A stretch of DNA of 64,000 nucleotides from Avichristensenella sp031550535. GTDB lineage: Bacteria; Bacillota; Clostridia; Christensenellales; Aristaeellaceae. Position numbers and translations under genes: made by a program. Positions within the stretch are counted from its first letter, which is position 1. Every line of letters begins with the position of its first letter. The notes under the pieces are model-generated. The model saw nothing but the letters and a program-made list of their open reading frames with translations. It ran no database searches and had not been told where the DNA came from. The stretch is from contig JAVBOM010000006.1 in the NCBI GenBank assembly GCA_031550535.1, positions 86,892-150,891 of the forward strand, read 5' to 3'. Positions 56,776 through 64,000 of this stretch are shown here, piece by piece.

Positions 56776-58450
56776 GCTTCTTTGTCCCCCTTCTCTCGGC
56801 GAGGCTGGCGAAGTTCGCCGCAACCTTGTTCGCGCGGTCGTCGCCCCTGGCTGGTGTCCCAATTTTGCTCAGCACCTGCGCGTCGCGGCGGATGGCGGCG
56901 CGGTATGCCGGGTTTCCGGTATCCAGCGCTGGGTTTGCGGCAAGCGCCTGGAAAATCCAGTTGTTCGCACAATCAACCGACGTGCCGTTCCGAATGAACC
57001 CGTCGATGGCGTTCTCATACTGCGGGAATGCCCGTTTGCGCTCATTCAACAGTGTGACCCGGCGACGCTCGTTCGTCAGGCCGTTGCGATACGCGACGAT
57101 GGCTTCTGGTTCCGGCGCTGGGTCGGCGCCACCGCCGTCACTGCCACTACCCACGCCAGAGGTATCCACGGTCAACTCAGCGCCGCAATTGGGGCACACA
57201 ACGATCGCCTCAGCAATCGCGGGATCGACATCGACGGTGAACTCTGTGTCGCACTCAGTACATGTGACGTCGATCGGCTCAGGCGCAGCCTCCTCCTCGG
57301 GCGCGGCGTCGCCGCCCTCCTCCATGCGCATCCGGCCTTTGCGGGTTGCCTTAACAGGCACCGACCTTTTCGCGGTCTTCCGTCTGGCCTGCGGAATTGG
57401 AGCGTCAGGCACGAAACCATCTCCCCCTTCTTCGGTTGATACCGAGCCGCCGGGCGCGGTATCGTAGTCAAACTCACCGCCGCACTGAGGGCAGGTGATC
57501 TTCCATGCCTCGTTGCGGATCGAAGTGCCGGCGCGCACCGCGACGGTCTCCTCTGTGGGTATTGCGACCGTCGCATCCTCCGCAGGGTCAGGCGATACGA
57601 TGCCGGTAGCGGAGTCGAGGTTCATGACGCTGTTGCAGTGCGGGCACTCGATGGACACGAGCTCGGCCCGGTACTTACCGCGCCGCGCAGCCTTGGGCTT
57701 CCTTGCGTTTGCCACTGGTTTGTTCCCTCCGTTCTTTTCCCGCCCGAGGAGCAATTCGGGCACGTGCTTGTACATGCTCAGGTCGATCTCGTGGCCCCTG
57801 CACGTATAGACATGAGGCCGCACCATCGCGACCATGTCGGCCGGCTCTTTTCCTGACGGCGTGAGCGCATCAGCGAACCCCAGCTTTATTGCTTGATCGG
57901 CGTTGATCCACGTGCCGTCGCCGTCGTTCGCGTCGAGCATCGCGTGAATCTCATCGGGGGATATACCGGTCTTGTCCGTATACGCCTGCATGGTGACATC
58001 TCGCACGCGGTCCAGGTCGGCGATCATCTTAGACATGTCGACCTTGTTAAACATCCCAAAGAGACAAACCATGGGATTATGGATCATGAACATGGCATTG
58101 GAGGCAATGTAGACGTTGTCCCCCGCCATGGCGATGACCGATGCGATCGAAGCCGCGATGCCCTCGACATACACATTCACGGTTTCCTTGCGCTGTTTCA
58201 GGAGCGCGTAAATGGCGTTGCCCGCGAACACGTCACCGCCGTTCGAAAAGACGTGGACGTTCAGCTCCGAAATGTCGCCCAGGGCGTTTAGGGAGGCTAC
58301 CAGTCCGTTCGGCGTGACGTCCGACTCATCCCATGCCCTGTCCGTGATAAGCCCGTACAGCCATAGGTGGCCTGCCGTAGCCCCTTGCGGTGTCGTCGCC
58401 GGTTCGACCGCCCAGTACTTGTTCCGGGTCTGTGCCCGGGCTTTAGCCAT
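56768..58450 (-). CDS. ClpP-like capsid maturation protease/scaffold with two zinc ribbons
   Basis: 560 residues. N-terminal ClpP-type (S14) protease: SNGGDVFAGNAIYALLK (oxyanion glycines), EGIAASIASVIAMAG with the catalytic Ser, FMIHNP with His124, and an acidic third residue in LDANDGDGTWI. It normally cuts the scaffold during head maturation. Unusually, four CxxC pairs follow: CPHC (269-272), CPQC (320-323), CTEC (397-400) and CPNC (419-422), fitting two zinc ribbons in low-complexity acidic and basic linkers. The last 110 residues are helical, like a scaffold. Overlaps the portal gene by eight bases. Confidence 0.88.
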   Translation of the reverse strand: MAKARAQTRNKYWAVEPATTPQGATAGHLWLYGLITDRAWDESDVTPNGLVASLNALGDISELNVHVFSNGGDVFAGNAIYALLKQRKETVNVYVEGIAASIASVIAMAGDNVYIASNAMFMIHNPMVCLFGMFNKVDMSKMIADLDRVRDVTMQAYTDKTGISPDEIHAMLDANDGDGTWINADQAIKLGFADALTPSGKEPADMVAMVRPHVYTCRGHEIDLSMYKHVPELLLGREKNGGNKPVANARKPKAARRGKYRAELVSIECPHCNSVMNLDSATGIVSPDPAEDATVAIPTEETVAVRAGTSIRNEAWKITCPQCGGEFDYDTAPGGSVSTEEGGDGFVPDAPIPQARRKTAKRSVPVKATRKGRMRMEEGGDAAPEEEAAPEPIDVTCTECDTEFTVDVDPAIAEAIVVCPNCGAELTVDTSGVGSGSDGGGADPAPEPEAIVAYRNGLTNERRRVTLLNERKRAFPQYENAIDGFIRNGTSVDCANNWIFQALAANPALDTGNPAYRAAIRRDAQVLSKIGTPARGDDRANKVAANFASLAERRGTKKHA

Positions 58451-60068
58451 CCGCGCCCCCTCCTTCTGCTTCCACGCCGGCGGCCGGCGCTGCCGGTTTC
58501 ACCATGGCGGGGTCCCATCCTGCCTTGTCGAACACCTGCTGTTCCGCGTGCCGGGCTGCCGCGTTCACCATCCAGTCGCCGCCGTTGATTTCCGATGTCT
58601 CTTGCTGTAACGTGGAGACACCCACGCTACACCGCTTGATCGCGGCATCGATCTCCTTGGTCGGGTCGATCTGCAGCGCGCCGGGTCCGTTCCATTTCGC
58701 CGCGCAGTACGCCCGCCGTTTGAACGGATCGAAGAACCCTGGCGCGTGAATGTGCCCCGCGAGCACCGCCTCAGTGAGGAACGCCTCATACACCGGCTGG
58801 CAAAAGTCCTGTGCGATCCAGTCGCGCTGAACCTTGAACCCCGCCGTCGCCATGTTGAGCGCCGCTCGGCTCGCGCTGTAGCTCGCCTGAAACGACAACG
58901 TCAACATCTCAAACGGAACCCCGACAGCCGATCCGATCATTTTGAGCTGTGCGTCAACGAACTGGCTAAACCCGCTCTCCGGGTGCGTGACACCGATGGG
59001 CTGAATCTCATCGCCCGGCGCGAGGAACGCGACGGTGCCCGCGCCGAGGCTGATGCCGCCGTTTTCTGCGTAGAACTTTTCGCGCGGTGTCTGCGCGTCC
59101 TCGCCCATGAGCTGGCTTGCCATCGCGTCATACCCGCCGAGCGTATCGGCCGGCTGCGCAGATTTGATGGCGGCGGTAAAGAGCGTTTGGATAAGCGCCG
59201 CCTGCAGCTCCGCTTTCATGTAGCGGTCCAGCACTTTGGTCGCTTCAACGACAGGCGCCAGCAGCGGGATGCCGCGTCGCTGCCCCGGACGCTGCCTGCG
59301 GGCGACATGCAGCATGTTCCGCCTGCCCGTCTCGTCCCCTACGGCAGGAACGCGCACCCATTCGCGAAGGAGGGGCATTTGCCCGTTTACGAAAAATGGC
59401 TGGCGTTTTGCCAGCGGATGCCGCGTCGCCACCCAGTACGCTACTACCTTGCCATACGCGTCCACCTCAACGCCCCCGAACGTGTCGCCGGTCATTTCCG
59501 CGTAATTCGGCGCCAGAGGGTTGCTCACACAGTCCGCCTCGATGGGCTGGACGCGCAGGTCCAGCGGGGCGTCAGCACGGGGAATAAGCGGCATGGCGAC
59601 GAACATGTCCCCAGACTCAATCGCAGACCGAAGCACAAGCCGTGTCAGGTCGTAGAAGTTTTCGTCCCCCGACACCGAACAATCCTTGCTCTCCGCGAAG
59701 CTATCCCACACCCGCGCGACCTGCTTCTTCCAATGGGCCGCGTCCTCTGCCGTCATACCGAGCAGCTCCGCGTCCGGCGTCGGCTCCAAAAGAAGCCCTT
59801 GCCCGATAACGGAGTTGATGATCGTGTTGATAAGGCCCGCGATGATGGGCGAGTTCAGCGCCAGGTCGCGGCAACGCTGACGGACAACCGGCAAGTCCTG
59901 GACGATGTCGTCATCCGCAGAGCCACCTTCCCAACGCCATCCCATGAGGGAGGGGTTGTCCAGGCTCGCCGCGCCGTTTTGAAGGCCGTTGTTGTACTGC
60001 CGCCCGTTAAGGCCGTCCGCCCGGCTGATTGGCTTACCGTGAAGGTCCAGTATCTTGGGCGTGCTCAT
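58443..60068 (-). CDS. Phage portal protein, lambda gpB family
   Basis: 541 residues; DLALNSPIIAGLINTIINSV, LRSAIESGDMFVAMPLI and the conserved GVPFEMLTLSFQASYSASRA block of PF05136 portals. Dodecameric entry pore for DNA. The ATG overlaps the gpW-like stop. Confidence 0.95.
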   Translation of the reverse strand: MSTPKILDLHGKPISRADGLNGRQYNNGLQNGAASLDNPSLMGWRWEGGSADDDIVQDLPVVRQRCRDLALNSPIIAGLINTIINSVIGQGLLLEPTPDAELLGMTAEDAAHWKKQVARVWDSFAESKDCSVSGDENFYDLTRLVLRSAIESGDMFVAMPLIPRADAPLDLRVQPIEADCVSNPLAPNYAEMTGDTFGGVEVDAYGKVVAYWVATRHPLAKRQPFFVNGQMPLLREWVRVPAVGDETGRRNMLHVARRQRPGQRRGIPLLAPVVEATKVLDRYMKAELQAALIQTLFTAAIKSAQPADTLGGYDAMASQLMGEDAQTPREKFYAENGGISLGAGTVAFLAPGDEIQPIGVTHPESGFSQFVDAQLKMIGSAVGVPFEMLTLSFQASYSASRAALNMATAGFKVQRDWIAQDFCQPVYEAFLTEAVLAGHIHAPGFFDPFKRRAYCAAKWNGPGALQIDPTKEIDAAIKRCSVGVSTLQQETSEINGGDWMVNAAARHAEQQVFDKAGWDPAMVKPAAPAAGVEAEGGGADG

Positions 60069-60271
60069 CTGTCCGTCACCATGGCCCGTCGGAATCTCGG
60101 CACCTGCCGCCCTTCCAACCGGGCGATTTCCTCGTTGATCGTCCGCAGGTCGGCCCGCGTCAGGCTCCGAGACCCGACCGTGTAAGACTGCGCCCCTGTT
60201 ACGATCGCCATGCGCGCGGCGCGCAGAGCGTCAAGGTACTCCTGGTCTGCGGGGGAGATCGGGGTTGCCAC
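60065..60271 (-). CDS. Head-tail joining protein, gpW-like
   Basis: 68 residues from a GTG at 60271 with AGGAGG 8 bases upstream. DQEYLDALRAARMAIVTGAQ, then YTVGSRSLTRADLRTINEEI, the gpW/DUF6148 pattern. Lies between terminase and portal as in lambda. Confidence 0.85.
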   Translation of the reverse strand: MATPISPADQEYLDALRAARMAIVTGAQSYTVGSRSLTRADLRTINEEIARLEGRQVPRFRRAMVTDR

Positions 60272-60330
60272 ACGTAACACCTCCTAAAGCGCGCGTGCGC
60301 TTCATGTCTTGCCGTCCCTCTCTCGCCCTG

Positions 60331-62274
60331 TCAGACTGCGGTCGACGCGTTGCCGCTCGGCCCGTTGAGCGAGGATTTTGGCGCGTTCAGCCGGCCTGCC
60401 TTCGGTGCGGACTGAGGTCTGTATACCGCAGGCCGCGATGCTGCCAGCATCCACGGCGCGCGCTCCGCGATCCGGTCCAGGTTCACCTTGCTGATACTCA
60501 GCGCCGCGAGGTTGTACACCGCAAGGTCGAACGGCTCGTTCGCCTGCCCCGGTTGCTTCTGCCACTCATACTTGTGGAAACCGCCCTTGGTCCGAGCACT
60601 GACCTTCTTCTCCGCCGTCAGCCCGGCGAAATACCGCGCGTCGTACCCGCGCACGGACTCATGCGCACCGGTGTAGTCCACCGCGCCGCCACGGGGGAAG
60701 TGGCAGTATCCCGGCCCAGGCGCCCTCACCCGTAAACGGGCCGTCACGTCATCCTTGCCAGTGTCGACCGCAAGGTTGAAGATGGTCGCGCTCGCGACCT
60801 TCGATTTCACTGTCGATAAGAGAAGCGGCTTTCCCGATCCGGCGTTGCCGCGCGCAGCCCACACGTTCCAACCCTGTCGGGCTTTCGCGTACGCACAAAC
60901 CTGATCCGGCGCGTGGCCGCCCATGTCGATCGTCGTACACACAACCGGCACGCGCACACCGTTCGCATACAGATACGGTTTTCGGATAATCTCGTCGAGC
61001 TGTCCCCATACAGGGGAACCAGGCACCCGGGGGTCGCCCCAAAGCTCCGCGTACCCCAGCCGCCAGCTCTCTTTGCCCGCACCCCAACCAATCACATCCA
61101 CCGCCAGCCGGTTATCCTGCGTGTCCGCCGCGACAGTGATGGCGCACACCCCGTCAGGCACGTCGGCCATGTACTCCTCCCGGCGCGCCATAAGGCCCTC
61201 CTCGTCGATCCGCACGCCGGGTTCCGCCCATGTCTCGCCCAGCGCCGTGTTCACGAACACCTGCAGCTTGGTGTGGTCGCCCGCGTTGGACCGCGCCACC
61301 GCAATTCGGAACTCTTCTATCAGGGATTCCCACGGCACGAACGGCGATACCAGCGCGTTGATGTGGAACCCACGCGTCGGGTTATCCGGGTCGCGCGCGA
61401 TCCACGCGCCCGCGCCCGCCAGCCACTCGCGTTTGCCGTGCAGCGCGCCGCATTCCCGGCACGCGTGCTGCACTGTCTCGAAGTTCACGCGCGGCCATTC
61501 GAGCGGCTGCATATCCCCGCAGGACGGGCAAGGGAGACACCACTGCTCCCGCGACGAGTTATCGTACTCCTGCTCAATCAGGGATGTTTGCTTGTCCTTG
61601 GGCGTCGAGATGATTATCAGCTTGCGGCCTTTGCCGATGTACGTCAGCGTACGGTTCTCAATCAGCTTGATGTAATCGCCTTCGCGCGCCTCGACTTCGC
61701 CGTCCGCCTCGTCAATGATGGCGATCTTCGCGGTATCCAGGCGCAGGGCGTTCGGGCTGTTCGCGCCGACCAGCGTCAGCGACCCGCCCCGAAACATTTT
61801 CAGCAGCAGCGTATTCTCCCCGTCCCGGCTGCGAGCCTCGGATACAAGTTCCCGTATGCCAGCACAATCCCTGATGAACGGAGAAAGGTTCTTCTTGCTG
61901 AACTTCTTCGCCATCTGCTCTGTCGGGTACGCCACCAGGATGGGGCATGGGTCGTGCGCGATGTGATACCCGATAGGGTTCAGCGCCGCGCTGTACGTGA
62001 TGCCCGTGCGTGCGGCTTTCATTACGACGATACGCTCGACCCTGCGGTCGCTGATGGCGTCCATGATCCCGCGCTGGTACGGCGCGTAATCCGTCCTATA
62101 GGGGCCAGGTCGCGATGTAACGTCGGGGCCGAGCCACACGTTCTGTTCGGCCCAATCGGCGATTGTTATGTCGGGCGGCGGGGCAATTTGCGGGATGAGC
62201 TCGCCCGCAAACAGCCGCAGCAGGTTGTCGCAGCGCGCTTTGCGCGTCAGCCTACTTGCGCGCGGGCTCGTCAT
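60331..62274 (-). CDS. Terminase large subunit, lambda gpA family
   Basis: 647 residues from the ATG at 62274, within the end of the small subunit gene. ATPase half: KAARTGITYSAALNP (Walker A region) and KIAIIDEADGEVEA (Walker B). A zinc-ribbon-like CPSCGDMQ with CRECGALH follows, then the nuclease half (VAADTQDNRLAVDVIGWGAG). Cuts and packages phage DNA, by analogy with lambda at a cos site. Confidence 0.95.
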   Translation of the reverse strand: MTSPRASRLTRKARCDNLLRLFAGELIPQIAPPPDITIADWAEQNVWLGPDVTSRPGPYRTDYAPYQRGIMDAISDRRVERIVVMKAARTGITYSAALNPIGYHIAHDPCPILVAYPTEQMAKKFSKKNLSPFIRDCAGIRELVSEARSRDGENTLLLKMFRGGSLTLVGANSPNALRLDTAKIAIIDEADGEVEAREGDYIKLIENRTLTYIGKGRKLIIISTPKDKQTSLIEQEYDNSSREQWCLPCPSCGDMQPLEWPRVNFETVQHACRECGALHGKREWLAGAGAWIARDPDNPTRGFHINALVSPFVPWESLIEEFRIAVARSNAGDHTKLQVFVNTALGETWAEPGVRIDEEGLMARREEYMADVPDGVCAITVAADTQDNRLAVDVIGWGAGKESWRLGYAELWGDPRVPGSPVWGQLDEIIRKPYLYANGVRVPVVCTTIDMGGHAPDQVCAYAKARQGWNVWAARGNAGSGKPLLLSTVKSKVASATIFNLAVDTGKDDVTARLRVRAPGPGYCHFPRGGAVDYTGAHESVRGYDARYFAGLTAEKKVSARTKGGFHKYEWQKQPGQANEPFDLAVYNLAALSISKVNLDRIAERAPWMLAASRPAVYRPQSAPKAGRLNAPKSSLNGPSGNASTAV

Positions 62275-62803
62275 TGGCCTCCGCCTCCTCGTAGTCTCTG
62301 TGCTTCGCGTAGAATGCGGCGGGGTCATACTCCGCCAGCAACGCGCATACCCCAGATATTTCGTCCCGGAGGATGTCAGCCATGGCGTCCCGGTCCTCCG
62401 CACCGGTCAAGCGGTCGGCAGCACTTTGCGGGATGTCCCACAGCCGCACCTTGAACGATCCGATGATGTCGTTCCACACGCGCCGCACGTCGTCCGTGCT
62501 GTGCGCGCGGCCTTCCTCCAATTCGATCTGTGTTTCCAGCCGCCGAATTTCAAGCTCCCGCTTCGCGAGGTCGGCTTCGCTCTTGGCCTCGTTCACGTTG
62601 GAACGCTTGGCGAGCTTGTCCCGCAGGTGCGTCACGTAGCGGCGTACAGTGTCCTCCTGGGGGTACGCGCGGCCGCGAATGCCCTTCACCTTAACAGGTG
62701 CCAAAACGCCGTCGTCTGTCAGCCTGCCGATGTAAGCGGCGGTAATGCCGAACAGGTTCGCGGCCTCGCTCGAAGTGAGCAGTCGCGGCTCGCGCTCCTC
62801 CAC
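62252..62803 (-). CDS. Terminase small subunit (Nu1-like)
   Basis: 183 residues from a GTG at 62803 with AAGGAGG upstream (an ATG seven codons earlier is inside that site). A MerR-like winged helix (LTSSEAANLFGITAAYIGRL) precedes a helical domain, as in Nu1. Recognises the packaging site. Confidence 0.88.
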   Translation of the reverse strand: MEEREPRLLTSSEAANLFGITAAYIGRLTDDGVLAPVKVKGIRGRAYPQEDTVRRYVTHLRDKLAKRSNVNEAKSEADLAKRELEIRRLETQIELEEGRAHSTDDVRRVWNDIIGSFKVRLWDIPQSAADRLTGAEDRDAMADILRDEISGVCALLAEYDPAAFYAKHRDYEEAEANDEPARK

Positions 62804-62925
62804 GCAAAACACCTCCTTATGCATAATAGTTATTTTGGTTTACTAAATTTGGTTTACCGCCGCCAGGGTCTGAGAAAATCCCGGGGCTTTTGCTTCCCCG
62901 CAAGACGTCGGATGCACGGAAGAAC

Positions 62926-63168
62926 CTAATTTTTCTGACGGTATAATGTTTCTCGCAGCTCCGCCATCGTTTTACGGCTATGGCATTGCTTGCATAATGA
63001 TTGCAGATTATCTACATCGAAGAACAGCTTGCGCCGCCCCCGATGTGCAACGACATGATCCACCTCGTTCGCCTTAGTGCGCACCCCACGCCGCGCGCAT
63101 TCCCTGCACAGCGGCTCTGCCACGAGTTGTCCTAACCGCATGCGCTTCCACTCCTTAGTGGAGTACAA
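62926..63168 (-). CDS. HNH endonuclease upstream of terminase
   Basis: At least 80 residues from a TTG at 63168. HNH core: CRECARRGVRTKANEVDHVV, then DVDNLQSLCKQCHSRKT with the zinc cysteines. Such HNH proteins work with the terminase in Firmicutes phages. The sequence upstream in frame (DTRIPASDWQR) also resembles this family's N terminus but has no in-frame start, while an ATG lies one base out of phase, so the 5' end may be disturbed. Confidence 0.85.
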   Translation of the reverse strand: MYSTKEWKRMRLGQLVAEPLCRECARRGVRTKANEVDHVVAHRGRRKLFFDVDNLQSLCKQCHSRKTMAELRETLYRQKN

Positions 63169-63255
63169 CCGCTGCCAGTCGCTCGCGGGTATGCGCGTGT
63201 CATGCGCCTGCCGAGCACCTTGGTGTGTCGGTCCGGATATGGTGTGTCACCTCAC

Positions 63256-63295
63256 AAAAAGCACGAGGCAGAACTTTCGTCCCGCCTCGTGCTTT
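63256..63295 (-). terminator. Minus-strand intrinsic terminator between small genes and HNH
   Basis: Minus strand GCACGAGGC stem, 14-base loop, GCCTCGTGC, then TTTTTG. It would stop part of the transcription that comes from the 63.8 kb promoter unless antiterminated. Confidence 0.78.
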
Positions 63296-63298
63296 GCT

Positions 63299-63487
63299 TT
63301 ATTCGGTTTTTTCTTTGTTTACGACTCGAATGGTTATAGTACCAGCTTCTTCGTCCACGATCTTTTCCAGATCGTACCGTTCCCCGTCCTCTGTCACGAA
63401 CCCAGCGCGACGGGCTTCCGCGCTCCCGATGACGGCCAGGTACGCTGTGATGTGCCCGTGTCCGCCTTTGCGTGGGATGAGCCTCAC
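63299..63487 (-). CDS. Small hypothetical phage protein, 62 residues
   Basis: GTG start overlapping the previous stop (GTGA). RKGGHGHITAYLAVIGSAEA, then FVTEDGERYDLEKIVDEEAG: a small alpha/beta protein. No family recognised. Confidence 0.7.
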   Translation of the reverse strand: MRLIPRKGGHGHITAYLAVIGSAEARRAGFVTEDGERYDLEKIVDEEAGTITIRVVNKEKTE

Positions 63488-63606
63488 TCGCCATCACCCC
63501 GCTTCTTCGCGTCCTTGTGCAGCCCGTAGACCATCCACACAACGCCTGCCATGAGAACCACCTGTAGTGCGTTCAATCCGATCTGTAACCAGCCTAAAAA
63601 ATCCAT
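63484..63606 (-). CDS. Small membrane protein, 40 residues
   Basis: MDFLGWLQIGLNALQVVLMA continues with GVVWMVYG and a charged tail (LHKDAKKRGDGE). One transmembrane helix. Translationally coupled to the 62-residue gene. The ribosome site is weak. It may be a holin-like or regulatory peptide. Confidence 0.6.
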   Translation of the reverse strand: MDFLGWLQIGLNALQVVLMAGVVWMVYGLHKDAKKRGDGE

Positions 63607-63670
63607 CTTGAATCCGTGAGGCGATCGTGGTATAGTTCAGGAGAAGGAAGGGGCTTGCGCCCCTCCCCCG

Positions 63671-63799
63671 TCAGCGGCTCTTCTTGATGATTGTCAGGAG
63701 CAGTTCCAGAATCACCTTGATGAGCCCGACGAGCGCCGTGTAGAACAGGAGCCGCAATCTCCTGACCTCGCGGCGCTTCTCCGTTCGTCTCACTTTCAT
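63671..63799 (-). CDS. Small basic membrane peptide, 42 residues
   Basis: ATG with AAGGAGG 5 bases upstream and a consensus promoter just ahead. MKVRRTEKRREVRRLRLLFY is strongly basic, then one hydrophobic helix (TALVGLIKVILELLLTII). First gene after the promoter. The longer open frame upstream has no start that would follow the promoter. Confidence 0.7.
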   Translation of the reverse strand: MKVRRTEKRREVRRLRLLFYTALVGLIKVILELLLTIIKKSR

Positions 63800-63817
63800 C
63801 ACCTCCTTTCTGAGACT

Positions 63818-63846
63818 ATTATAGCATAGCTTGCCAGCTATGTCAA
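63818..63846 (-). promoter_or_regulatory. Consensus promoter with palindrome in the spacer (late-region promoter)
   Basis: Minus strand TTGACA (63846-63841), 17-base spacer, TATAAT (63823-63818): both boxes perfect. The spacer contains CATAGCT-N4-AGCTATG, a perfect inverted repeat that could be an operator. It faces the whole morphogenesis region. Confidence 0.85.
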
Positions 63847-63879
63847 TAGTTTTAGAAAGAAAGTTTACCTTTTTTTGAG

Positions 63880-63986
63880 AAGGGCCGCGCGTTTGCGGCC
63901 CTTGTGTAGCGCAAAAGCAGGTGGTCTCTCGGCTCACCTGCTTTTCTACATGATACATTATAGCATAGGTGATAAGTGGCTTTCAA
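63880..63986 (-). promoter_or_regulatory. Hairpins and a second leftward promoter at the window edge
   Basis: GGGCCGC/GCGGCCC and AAAAGCAGGTG/CACCTGCTTTT hairpins lie at about 63881-63945. To their right is TTGAAA (63986-63981), an 18-base spacer and TATAAT (63962-63957) on the minus strand. The hairpins could terminate leftward transcription that starts there, acting as a leader terminator. What lies upstream is outside the window. Confidence 0.55.
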
Positions 63987-64000
63987 TGGTCAAATTATCA

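Overview
The window looks like a chromosomal segment of an anaerobic, high-GC member of the Bacillota (class Clostridia). This is inferred from AGGAGG-type ribosome sites, sigma-A promoters, a ferredoxin-linked [NiFe] hydrogenase, a multi-gene sugar ABC importer with a ROK regulator, and a tailed prophage of the type found in gut Firmicutes. A Christensenellales-like gut bacterium is my guess, not a demonstrated placement.

Layout. 1-1.8 kb: 3' part of an APC permease. 1.9-12.2 kb (minus strand): a 12-gene operon for a membrane-bound group 4 [NiFe] hydrogenase built like complex I without its NADH module: three antiporter-like subunits, NuoJ-, NuoK- and NuoA-like subunits, NuoB/C/D/H/I-like core subunits, and the HycI-type protease that matures the large subunit. 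12.4-18.4 kb (plus strand): the cofactor assembly genes hypA-B-F-C-D-E. Two near-consensus promoters drive the operons apart. 19.1-25.6 kb (minus): a ROK repressor, then an operon of two permeases, a solute-binding protein and a GH29 alpha-L-fucosidase, pointing to uptake and cleavage of a fucosylated glycan. 25.8-27.6 kb (plus): a small protein and a thioredoxin/CcdA-like membrane protein. 27.7-28.8 kb: an IS1-family element with a perfect 9-bp target duplication just upstream of a tRNA-Leu(GAG).

28.8-34.4 kb is accessory DNA, partly low GC: two small secreted or membrane proteins, a BlaI/M56 signalling pair, and a translesion cassette (Y-family polymerase, SRAP protein, small partner). 34.4-64 kb is a prophage with a contractile tail. 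Its control region (XRE repressor, a four-HTH protein, twin TACATC-N5-GATGTA operators) is at 34.4-36.3 kb. A Clp-fold protease cargo gene follows. The late operon then reads leftwards from a consensus promoter at 63.8 kb: small genes, HNH, terminase, portal, capsid, sheath, tube, tape measure, baseplate, fibres, endolysin and holin. No integrase or replication genes are in view, so the prophage runs past the right edge.

The most unusual feature is a family of about 50-60 bp double-hairpin elements. Eight copies lie in the first 27 kb. Five abut or supply the stop codon of a gene, and two sit in frame inside coding sequences (hypD and the thioredoxin/CcdA-like gene), much as Rickettsia palindromic elements do. 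Other spacers hold arrays of unrelated two-tier hairpins. The prophage carries a canonical -1 frameshift site in the tail assembly chaperone, a baseplate hub gene split at a G6 run, a capsid protease with zinc ribbons, and a beta-propeller protein among the tail fibres.
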